From Candidatus Thorarchaeota archaeon (GTDB lineage: Archaea > Asgardarchaeota > Thorarchaeia > Thorarchaeales > Thorarchaeaceae): a stretch of DNA of 5,257 nt. A program made the translations under genes and the position numbers. Positions within the stretch are counted from its first letter, which is position 1. Every line of letters begins with the position of its first letter. The DNA is taken from positions 1-5,257 of the forward strand of contig JAEOST010000385.1 in NCBI GenBank assembly GCA_016840245.1, in the 5' to 3' direction. Below, piece after piece: positions 1-5,257 of the stretch. Under the pieces are notes generated by a model, which saw only the letters and a program-made list of their open reading frames with translations, ran no database searches and was not told the DNA's origin.

Positions 1-1
1 C

Positions 2-2086
2 AGCCTCATTGGACCTGGTATTCCCTATCAACTGTTCCTTCTCAATCGTTCAATATTAGGTGAATCCTATTATGGCTACTATAACCTCTCAATAGACACA
101 AGTCAATATCCTGCAACGACTTATACGTTGAGAATATCTGCTGTTCCTCTTGACAAAGAGTTCACATCGAATAGTACAACTACAACTCTGAGCATCATAC
201 CTATACGAACCTCTGTTGAGGCACCGGAGATACCTACCATTATCTATGGTGGAACCGGAACGTATTATTTCGAGTATATTGATGAAGACCGTGATTTATC
301 AATTGATAATGCAACAGTCTCGTACATCTGGGGTGAAAAAGGAGAAAAATTCACTGCAACCAATCTCGGAAGTGGTTTATACGGTGTCTACATTGACAGC
401 ACATTGGTTAATCCTGGAAGCCAAGAAATATCGTTAGAAGTTGATTTCAGGAAAGATAACTACGATTCTGTCATTCGTACTGTACGAATCAGGGTAACCT
501 ATATTCCAACAGAAATTGTAGTCTATCCCCCAGAATACAACATAGGTACAAGTAATTCCTCACTCGTGGTTCCATTTGGAGATTCGATCACAGTAATGCT
601 GTTCTATAATGCAACAACCTCGTTAGATCGGACTCCATTTGTGGGAGGTATAGAAGGAGCTATCTGGAACGTTAGCGATATTGATTATGCAAAATGGTAC
701 CATTCTGCATACGAAACCAATCTGCTTGAAATCATTGAAGAGGGGAATGGATATTACAGCTTCACGTTTGATACAAGTCTCTATAAATGGGATGAAGAAT
801 CATACCGCTTTACCATTCCACTAAAACAAGTAAATCGGACGCTGTCTTCAATAACAATATTCATCTCAGTTGAACAGGTTCCTACTGGTGCTGAATTCAC
901 CTCGAGTAATGTTATTACCATAGAAGGTGATAGTTCTATCGATATTTATTACGGTGAACCTATTGAAGTAGAATTACGCCTCTTCGACGCTTGGATTGGT
1001 CATCCTAGTGATGGGATTACAGGTGCCAATATTGAAGTCACATCATCAAATCCTGAAGTTGTAAATGTCACACGTTGGGATCCGATAGGAAACGGCGTAT
1101 ACAGACTATATATCACAGCACCGGTTCTCATCCCAATTGGATTGCCAGATGTTTCATCATTCATTGAGATTAAATTAACAAAAGGTAATCACACAGATAG
1201 TGAACTTGTATTATTAGTTCGAATCACACCAACTGATTTTCAAGATACACTGACTACAACGACAACCTGGGGAACTCCAATTCTGTTGGTTGTGATCCTT
1301 CTAGTTGCATTCTACGTAAGAGTGCTAAGTGTACCAAAACAGCTAAGGAAGATAAACGGACAAATCAAAGCTTTACGAAAGGGTAAGGTTCCAAAACCTG
1401 ACTCCGATGCTAAACGTAGGGAACAGCTAGTTGCTGACCTGTTCAATGACACATTTTCTGCTCTAGCAATAACTAGAACAGCTGCTCAACTACCACCGGA
1501 AGCAATCATCATCGAAGTGCCAGAGATGGGCGAATTGCTTGTTCAGCTGTCAATACTTACACATCTCAGTCCAGAAGAGCTTGACGAGTTCAAGGCTGAC
1601 ATCTCCAAGATGAAGATGAGTGAACAGGCTGCCTTTGTAAAAGAAGTCATCCACCAGGAGGCAATTCGTGCAGCTCGTCGTGACGGTAAGACTATCGAGG
1701 ATGTCTTAGAGGAGGTCGCTCTTCAAGCCAGCAGGGTAGTTGCTGGTGCCGAGGCAGGCGAAGCAATAACTCCTGATGATGGTGTTCCTGTGGATGAACC
1801 CGTGTTCCTCCTACCCGAAGATGAACCTGTGGTACCTGAACGAGTTGAACCTGAAGAACCTTCCATTATGAAGGAACCTGAGCGACTGGAGAAACCCACC
1901 GACTTCATGCCCGAGACCCCGGTCACACCGAGTGACCGTCTGAGTCAGTACGAGATCGAGGAACTCAGAAAGGATCTCGAACAGAGAGGAGTTCCACCTC
2001 ACGAGATCGACACAATCATGGAGCAGGTGAAGGACCTACCACGTGACCTTGTCGATGAGCTGATAAAGAGCCTCACCGGAGAGTAG
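2..2086 (+). CDS. Surface protein with Ig-like repeats, one TM helix and a long cytoplasmic tail (5' partial)
   Basis: The reading frame is open from base 2 with no stop, so the gene starts upstream of the window. The TTG at 128 is an internal Leu codon, not the start. 694 residues are visible. Residues 1 to about 412 are beta-rich and show about four loosely repeated units of 100-120 residues, each with a 'G-x-Y-x-(F/L)-x-(I/F)-D-(T/S)' type strand and an 'IPT/VPT' linker, as in Ig-like or cadherin-like folds. About ten N-x-S/T sequons in this part suggest N-glycosylation outside the cell. Residues 423-442 form one hydrophobic helix followed by Arg/Lys residues, giving an N-out, C-in topology. 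The tail (about 443-694) has a helical domain (about 470-585), a Pro/Glu/Val-rich linker (about 589-647) and a C-terminal helical module (about 648-694). I do not recognise a named family. A role in adhesion, S-layer anchoring or signalling is inference. The gene is convergent with the RadA-like gene, 14 bp away stop to stop. Confidence 0.85.
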   Translation, partial: SLIGPGIPYQLFLLNRSILGESYYGYYNLSIDTSQYPATTYTLRISAVPLDKEFTSNSTTTTLSIIPIRTSVEAPEIPTIIYGGTGTYYFEYIDEDRDLSIDNATVSYIWGEKGEKFTATNLGSGLYGVYIDSTLVNPGSQEISLEVDFRKDNYDSVIRTVRIRVTYIPTEIVVYPPEYNIGTSNSSLVVPFGDSITVMLFYNATTSLDRTPFVGGIEGAIWNVSDIDYAKWYHSAYETNLLEIIEEGNGYYSFTFDTSLYKWDEESYRFTIPLKQVNRTLSSITIFISVEQVPTGAEFTSSNVITIEGDSSIDIYYGEPIEVELRLFDAWIGHPSDGITGANIEVTSSNPEVVNVTRWDPIGNGVYRLYITAPVLIPIGLPDVSSFIEIKLTKGNHTDSELVLLVRITPTDFQDTLTTTTTWGTPILLVVILLVAFYVRVLSVPKQLRKINGQIKALRKGKVPKPDSDAKRREQLVADLFNDTFSALAITRTAAQLPPEAIIIEVPEMGELLVQLSILTHLSPEELDEFKADISKMKMSEQAAFVKEVIHQEAIRAARRDGKTIEDVLEEVALQASRVVAGAEAGEAITPDDGVPVDEPVFLLPEDEPVVPERVEPEEPSIMKEPERLEKPTDFMPETPVTPSDRLSQYEIEELRKDLEQRGVPPHEIDTIMEQVKDLPRDLVDELIKSLTGE
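1268..1327 (+). other. Single transmembrane segment of the surface protein
   Basis: This codes for about 20 mostly Leu/Ile/Val residues, beginning at the Trp-Gly after a Thr-rich stretch. It is followed at once by a basic stretch with several Arg and Lys residues. By the positive-inside rule the beta-rich part is outside and the tail of about 250 residues is in the cytoplasm. Confidence 0.85.
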
Positions 2087-2106
2087 AGGGTATACTCCCT
2101 CTATTC
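2081..2106. terminator. Hairpin spanning both stop codons of two convergent genes
   Basis: The arm GAGTAGAGGG (2081-2090) pairs with CCCTCTATTC (2097-2106) across the 6-nt loop TATACT. This gives 10 bp with one G-T wobble. The stem holds the TAG of the surface-protein gene (2084-2086) and the reverse-strand TAG of the RadA-like gene (2101-2103). A bidirectional terminator or mRNA 3'-end structure is plausible. No T-tract follows on either strand, so it is not a classical intrinsic terminator. Confidence 0.5.
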
Positions 2107-2910
2107 CTCCTCATCCTCTCCCTTCAGAAACATACTGAGCGGCAGTGTAGTTCCAAATGTGACCGGCTTTGCCCGTGATGTTCGCCGGACTGGAAACTGT
2201 GGATGCTTTGCCAGTGTGTAGTGCGTGTATGACTTTGACTGTTCGACATGAACGTGCACCTGCGACGAACTAGCCAATGCCTTTCCCCCTGCTGGAACAC
2301 GTCTTCCCTTGGGGGATACTGGTGCCGAGATGAGGGTGATGATGTCTCTCTGAAGTGTCAGGGTCATCAATTTGGTGGCCATGTGTGTGATCTGCTGCAG
2401 GCTCTCACCGGTCAACCCCTCTGACATGTAGAGGTCTGGTAGTCCTGAAACAATGAGCAGCTTTGCAGGAATCCGGTCAAGGAATGTTTCCACCTGATTC
2501 ATGATGAGGTCATAGGTCTGGGAGCTGTTGAACGCCCGGGAGATGTAGATGCGCTCCATGACCTCCTCTGGTTCGAGCCCCATCTCAAACGAGTAGTCCG
2601 TGAGCCTGTCAATCCTGATTATGTTCGCGCTGTCAATCACGATAGTGGGGCTACCAAGTCCCTTCTTGTCCTCTGGAGTCTGAATCTGTACTGCGATTCG
2701 CTGCAGGTCATCATGCATGGTCTTGTCGCCATAGAAGAGATGTGTGAGTCCGAACTCCAGTCCACCCTCAAGAAGGGTGTCGAGTGTCTTGATCCCAGTG
2801 CTCACTCGTTTCTTTTGGAGTGCTCTGTCTGCAGTCTGGAAACCTACTGCCATATCGGACTCGGGCGATTTCATTACATACTTGATTGCGACATTAAGGG
2901 TTATAATCAC
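2101..2910 (-). CDS. RadA/RadB-like RecA-superfamily paralogue with degenerate ATPase motifs
   Basis: The 269-residue protein follows the RadA core in order. RVSTGIKTLDTLLEGG (35-50) matches the motif that opens the RadA ATPase core, and RAFNSS (125-130) matches the RadA 'RA(F/Y)NS' strand. 'KLLIV' (150-154) is the Walker B strand, and GGKALASSS (208-216) matches 'GGHILAHAS'. The N-terminal helix-hairpin-helix domain of RadA is absent, as in RadB. The catalytic motifs are lost. Walker A (around 56-66) reads LFYGDKTMHDD instead of a G-x4-GK-T loop, the 'DTE' catalytic Glu is Ala95 (DSA), and the Walker B Asp is Ser155. It is therefore probably a non-hydrolysing partner of RadA or a regulatory paralogue; that role is inference. 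Start: the GTG at 2910 gives the longest frame but lacks a properly spaced Shine-Dalgarno. ATGs at 2874 (residue 13) and 2853 (residue 20) are good alternatives, because homology begins near residue 23. Confidence 0.82.
   Translation of the reverse strand: MIITLNVAIKYVMKSPESDMAVGFQTADRALQKKRVSTGIKTLDTLLEGGLEFGLTHLFYGDKTMHDDLQRIAVQIQTPEDKKGLGSPTIVIDSANIIRIDRLTDYSFEMGLEPEEVMERIYISRAFNSSQTYDLIMNQVETFLDRIPAKLLIVSGLPDLYMSEGLTGESLQQITHMATKLMTLTLQRDIITLISAPVSPKGRRVPAGGKALASSSQVHVHVEQSKSYTHYTLAKHPQFPVRRTSRAKPVTFGTTLPLSMFLKGEDEEE
2901..2906 (-). promoter_or_regulatory. Candidate TATA box for the RadA-like gene
   Basis: On the minus strand TTATAA sits about 29 nt upstream of the in-frame ATG at 2874. 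Archaeal transcription usually starts about 25-27 nt downstream of the TATA centre, which would place the RNA start within a few bases of that ATG and give a leaderless or nearly leaderless mRNA. If so, the GTG at 2910 is not the true start. The call rests on one short match. Confidence 0.3.
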
Positions 2911-2954
2911 CCCTCACTTGTTTGCTTAGATAGTCGTTTTTGGTTGGCACTCTG

Positions 2955-2961
2955 TTTATTA
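2955..2961 (+). promoter_or_regulatory. Candidate TATA box for the zinc-ribbon gene
   Basis: TTTATTA lies in the divergent intergenic region. A start about 25 nt downstream would fall near 2983, just before the Shine-Dalgarno at 2989. Spacing is consistent with an archaeal promoter, but the match is short and no convincing BRE is seen. Confidence 0.3.
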
Positions 2962-2980
2962 GTCACTGGTCTCCAGTACT
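2961..2980. repeat. Imperfect inverted repeat (possible operator) in the divergent intergenic region
   Basis: AGT-c-ACTGG and CCAGT-ACT pair across the loop TCT, giving 8 bp with one bulged C at 2964. It lies between the TATA-like box and the expected transcription start of the zinc-ribbon gene, where archaeal repressors often bind. Its function is unproven. Confidence 0.35.
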
Positions 2981-2988
2981 AGCTCGTC

Positions 2989-2994
2989 GGGAGG
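2989..2994 (+). promoter_or_regulatory. Shine-Dalgarno of the zinc-ribbon gene
   Basis: GGGAGG is a strong match to the anti-Shine-Dalgarno sequence. It lies 9 nt before the ATG at 3004 and 6 nt before the TTG at 3001. The preference for ATG over the adjacent TTG decides the start. Confidence 0.7.
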
Positions 2995-3003
2995 AATTTA
3001 TTG

Positions 3004-3216
3004 ATGACAGAAAAAATCCGAGTCTGCCCCAAGTGTGGCGACCCTGAGATAGGTGAAGTCTCTAGCTCTGTAAAGGGTTGGTTAGTGCCAACTACATATT
3101 ACTGCGCGAAAGATGGATGTGACTATTCTGGACCTTCTTTTGTTGAGTTAGAAAAAGAGGAAGTCGAAGTGTTCCGTAGGGTTATAAATGGTGAATATAC
3201 CACGACAAAAGGGTAA
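3004..3216 (+). CDS. Small zinc-ribbon protein
   Basis: The 70-residue protein begins MTEKIRVCPKCG. Cys8 and Cys11 form one C-x2-C knuckle and Cys34 and Cys39 form a C-x4-C second knuckle, enough to bind one zinc ion. The aromatic 'TYYC' before the second pair is typical of beta-hairpin zinc ribbons. A charged Glu/Lys-rich tail (about 48-70) is probably helical. Such proteins in archaea are often nucleic-acid or protein-interaction modules, but no specific partner can be read from the sequence. I chose the ATG at 3004 over the TTG at 3001 because of the Shine-Dalgarno at 2989-2994. The GcvH-like gene starts 65 bp downstream on the same strand, so co-transcription is possible, though that gene has its own candidate promoter. 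The RadA-like gene is divergent. Confidence 0.8.
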   Translation: MTEKIRVCPKCGDPEIGEVSSSVKGWLVPTTYYCAKDGCDYSGPSFVELEKEEVEVFRRVINGEYTTTKG

Positions 3217-3236
3217 TGACACCTGAGAAAAACACA

Positions 3237-3243
3237 CTTAAAG
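3237..3243 (+). promoter_or_regulatory. Weak candidate TATA box for the GcvH-like gene
   Basis: CTTAAAG follows a purine-rich GAGAAAAAC stretch that could act as a BRE. The predicted start would be near 3266, just upstream of the Shine-Dalgarno at 3267. The evidence is weak; read-through from the zinc-ribbon gene is the alternative. Confidence 0.25.
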
Positions 3244-3266
3244 GGCCGTGATTCATCCGAAGGTTA

Positions 3267-3272
3267 GGGTGA
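3267..3272 (+). promoter_or_regulatory. Shine-Dalgarno of the GcvH-like gene
   Basis: GGGTGA contains GGTGA, complementary to the 3' end of archaeal 16S rRNA. It lies 9 nt before the ATG at 3282 and supports that start. Confidence 0.6.
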
Positions 3273-3281
3273 CATTTAAAC

Positions 3282-3725
3282 ATGGTAGAAGTTGATGGAT
3301 TTAATTTTCCCGATGATCTCTACTACTTCGGAGGTACTACCGACTCGCTGTGGATAAAGCGCGAGAATGGTAAGGTCCGAATTGGTCTTACAACACTTGG
3401 TACTTACGCTGCAGGCAAGATTAAGTTCATTCGCCTGAGACCCGCTGGAAAAGCAGTCAAGGCAGGCAGAAGTATCGGTACTCTTGAATCAGGTAAATGG
3501 ACTGGTGCTGTCAAAGCTCCTGTCGGTGGAACCATCGTTGAGGTCAACGATGCTCTAAAAGACAATCCAGGTATCCTGAATGATGATCCATACGGCGCAG
3601 GTTGGATTGCTGTCGTTGAGGGCGATAACCTAGATGCTGATCTTGGAGCCCTTCAGGGTGGCGATGGTCTAGCCGCTTGGGCAGCTAATGAAGTTGCAGA
3701 GAAAAAGTCAATGAAGGGTGAATAG
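3282..3725 (+). CDS. GcvH-like lipoyl carrier protein
   Basis: The 147-residue protein has the GcvH (glycine cleavage H) fold along its length. A beta strand 'VRIGLTTLG' (32-40) is the counterpart of 'VGITDYA'. LESGKWTGAVKAPVGG (68-83) aligns without gaps to the canonical ESVKAxxxxxxPVSG, with Lys72 in the place of the lipoylated Lys. The remainder, VEVND..LKDNPGILNDDPYGAGW, is a near-textbook H-protein ending. A charged tail of about 30 residues follows. H proteins shuttle an aminomethyl group on lipoate between P, T and L proteins of glycine cleavage, but none of those genes, nor a lipoate ligase, is visible here. The ESGKW variant also recalls the GcvH-like lipoate-binding proteins (LbpA) tied to heterodisulfide-reductase-like sulfur metabolism; that link is from memory and unproven. 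Cytoplasmic. The gene ends at a strong terminator. Confidence 0.88.
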   Translation: MVEVDGFNFPDDLYYFGGTTDSLWIKRENGKVRIGLTTLGTYAAGKIKFIRLRPAGKAVKAGRSIGTLESGKWTGAVKAPVGGTIVEVNDALKDNPGILNDDPYGAGWIAVVEGDNLDADLGALQGGDGLAAWAANEVAEKKSMKGE

Positions 3726-3740
3726 ACACTTCTTATTCGT

Positions 3741-3775
3741 GGCCGGTTGACCCGGCCCGACTACTTTTCTTTTTT
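3741..3775 (+). terminator. Intrinsic terminator after the GcvH-like gene
   Basis: A perfect 6-bp GC stem, GGCCGG (3741-3746) with CCGGCC (3752-3757), encloses the loop TTGAC. A T-rich tract with one C (3765-3775) follows. It lies 15 bp after the stop codon. The T-tract suits archaeal termination, which depends mainly on U-runs. It separates the GcvH-like unit from the DUF2341 gene. Confidence 0.75.
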
Positions 3776-3842
3776 AGAATATAGGCTACATGCGATTTGT
3801 TCATATGTTGAAATCTATTTTGTGAGTTAATCACGACTGACA

Positions 3843-3874
3843 AGTGACCACAAGATGCTAATCGTTGGGTCACT
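3843..3874. repeat. Imperfect inverted repeat upstream of the DUF2341-LamG gene
   Basis: AGTGACC-a-CAA (3843-3853) is complementary to TTGGGTCACT (3865-3874), giving 10 bp with one bulged A around an 11-nt loop. It could be an operator in DNA or a leader hairpin in RNA. The stem and loop would cover the in-frame ATG at 3855, which argues against that ATG as the start. The rest of 3776-3905 shows no convincing TATA box. Confidence 0.35.
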
Positions 3875-3905
3875 CAGTTCAATGTCGCAAGGAAGATTGT
3901 TACAC

Positions 3906-5257
3906 ATGCGGAGAGGTCGTCTGCTAAGTCTAGCTGTATTCATACTGATGGTGCTATCTTACTCAGGTATGACTGGTGAAAATCCAAGCACAACGATATC
4001 AAACAGCCAGTTGATAGATATCAATGAACGACTTGCTCAAAGTGGAGGGCCATTTATTGGAACTGGTGCGCCCCTTAATGTGACTTTCACAGGTGAGTTT
4101 GGCAATGGCTCTAGCTGGTCATCTACAGAAACGACATACTCTGAGGAAATGACAACTGGTTCTAGTTTCTTTGTAACCAACGCAACGACCGCAATGTGGA
4201 CCACATATGTTTCAGTATCTCCTCCTGCAGAGGTAATAGATCTTAATTTTTCAGTTGACTATCATATTTCAGAGTGGAAACCACTCAGTGTAACTAATCC
4301 CCTAGGTGTTGTAAAGACAAATCCTGCAGACTGGACATATGCCAGTGGAGCAATCACAGTCAAGAGTTCAGCCGTTGACACATTTGGACTCTGGAAGTTC
4401 GTGTTCACAGCAGCAAATCATGTCTACGATCTAAAGATGGGCACTCCTTCAGAATCAGGCACTAACATCTTTGTACTTACTGATGAGATGGTATTCACTG
4501 CATCAACATCTTGGGTGACTGGGGGAACCTCAAAACTCGTTCTAACAGATCCATCAGGGAGTATATGGTACCCAGCTACCAACACAACATCGGGTATCAT
4601 CGCCCACGAGCTTCAAGCTTTCAAGTATCACAAGGACATCACTATTGACAATACACAAGTTTGGGCAAATCTAGTAGACTATCCTCTCTTAATTGACATA
4701 GACGATAGTGACCTCTTCTCAGTTGCCAAGAACGATGGCTCTGATATTGTATTTGTCCAAAATGGGCAGGTCCTTGATCACGAACTCGAAGTCTATGATA
4801 GAGTTGGAAACTCAGCACATATTGTTGTATGGGTAAAGTGTAACTTATCGAGTTCAGTAGACACAACCGTGACCATGTACTATGGTAGTAATGAGCTCGG
4901 TCCAATAGAGTCTCCTGAACAGGTATGGACCAATGACTATCTAGCTGTCTGGCACTTGGATGAACCGGTGACCAATGAACAGACTAGTGGAACTCACGCT
5001 GATGTATCCGGCAATGGTTATTACGGCAATCAAGATGGTAACGATGATACGATAGGTCTCTTCGGAAATGCTCAGAGGTTTGATGGTTCTGATGACCTGA
5101 TCAATGTCACTGCAGAACGTGGACTTGACCCAGTTGGAGATGCTACGATTACAGGATGGTTCCGACTAGCCAACGACTTTGATTCGTCCACAACGGAATC
5201 CCAGCTGATATTGGAGAAATACTTGGATAATGATCAGGACATGCAGATTGCACTTGC
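3906..5257 (+). CDS. Secreted DUF2341-LamG surface protein (3' partial)
   Basis: The frame is open to the window end, so the C-terminus is missing; 450 residues are visible. Residues 1-24 look like a signal peptide: Arg-rich start (MRRGR), hydrophobic core (LLSLAVFILMVL), then small residues. Residues about 50-235 are beta-rich and of no recognised family. Residues about 239-327 match DUF2341: 'YHKDITIDN', 'DYPLLIDI', 'NDGSDIVFVQNGQVLDHELE', 'VVWVK' and 'MYYGS' in order. From about 344 a LamG/concanavalin A-like domain begins: 'LAVWHLDE', 'DVSGNGYYGN', 'GNAQRFDGSDDLI', 'ATITGWFR'. This pairing is common in archaeal and bacterial extracellular proteins and points to glycan binding or adhesion, though the ligand is unknown. 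Seven N-x-S/T sequons fit export. Start: ATG at 3906 gives a normal signal peptide and has a weak AAGGAAG at 3889-3895. In-frame ATGs at 3882 and 3855 and TTG at 3897 are alternatives that lengthen the n-region. Confidence 0.85.
   Translation, partial: MRRGRLLSLAVFILMVLSYSGMTGENPSTTISNSQLIDINERLAQSGGPFIGTGAPLNVTFTGEFGNGSSWSSTETTYSEEMTTGSSFFVTNATTAMWTTYVSVSPPAEVIDLNFSVDYHISEWKPLSVTNPLGVVKTNPADWTYASGAITVKSSAVDTFGLWKFVFTAANHVYDLKMGTPSESGTNIFVLTDEMVFTASTSWVTGGTSKLVLTDPSGSIWYPATNTTSGIIAHELQAFKYHKDITIDNTQVWANLVDYPLLIDIDDSDLFSVAKNDGSDIVFVQNGQVLDHELEVYDRVGNSAHIVVWVKCNLSSSVDTTVTMYYGSNELGPIESPEQVWTNDYLAVWHLDEPVTNEQTSGTHADVSGNGYYGNQDGNDDTIGLFGNAQRFDGSDDLINVTAERGLDPVGDATITGWFRLANDFDSSTTESQLILEKYLDNDQDMQIAL

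Noticed and set aside
128..130. TTG as the start codon of the large surface-protein gene
   Set aside because: The same frame is open back to base 2 and encodes the same kind of beta-rich sequence (with N-x-S sequons), so the true start is upstream of the window.
216..437. Open frame of 73 codons on the plus strand
   Set aside because: It lies wholly inside the surface-protein gene in another frame and has no domain-like pattern or Shine-Dalgarno.
1723..2002. Two overlapping open frames on the minus strand
   Set aside because: They are antisense to the Pro/Glu-rich tail; their Ser/Gly/Arg-rich composition is the mirror of that low-complexity stretch.
2713..2982. Two plus-strand open frames, including one rich in Cys
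   Set aside because: Both are largely antisense to the RadA-like gene, whose family match is clear; the Cys residues do not form spaced metal-binding pairs.
3274..3281. ATTTAAAC as a TATA box
   Set aside because: It directly abuts the ATG at 3282, too close to drive transcription of that gene.
4642..4905. 87-codon open frame on the minus strand
   Set aside because: It is antisense to the DUF2341 domain, which matches its family residue by residue on the plus strand.

Overview
The window looks archaeal. It holds a RadA/RadB-type recombinase paralogue rather than a bacterial RecA, short TATA-like boxes upstream of genes, many N-x-S/T sequons in secreted proteins, and a small zinc-ribbon protein. 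Large Ig-like/beta-rich surface proteins next to DUF2341-LamG proteins, at moderate GC, resemble what I know from Asgard archaea, Thorarchaeota in particular. That lineage guess is inference from style; no marker gene in the window settles it.

Layout. (1) 2-2086, +: the 3' part of a large surface protein with repeated beta-sandwich-like domains, one transmembrane helix and an unusually long, charged cytoplasmic tail; its start lies upstream of the window. (2) 2101-2910, -: a convergent gene for a RadA-like protein whose ATPase motifs are all degenerate. A hairpin at 2081-2106 contains both stop codons. (3) 2911-3003: a divergent intergenic region with a TATA-like box, an imperfect inverted repeat and a strong Shine-Dalgarno sequence. 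(4) 3004-3216, +: a 70-residue zinc-ribbon protein. (5) 3282-3725, +: a stand-alone GcvH-like lipoyl carrier protein, closed by a clear intrinsic terminator at 3741-3775. (6) 3776-3905: a leader with another imperfect inverted repeat. (7) 3906-5257, +: the 5' part of a secreted DUF2341-LamG protein that runs off the window end.

The genes do not form one obvious pathway. The two outer genes encode cell-surface proteins; the inner three are small cytoplasmic proteins (a pseudo-recombinase, a zinc ribbon and a lipoyl carrier). The most interesting items are the RadA paralogue that has lost Walker A, the catalytic glutamate and the Walker B aspartate while keeping the rest of the fold, and the surface protein with a roughly 250-residue cytoplasmic tail. 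No RNA genes, CRISPR arrays, insertion sequences or origins were seen.
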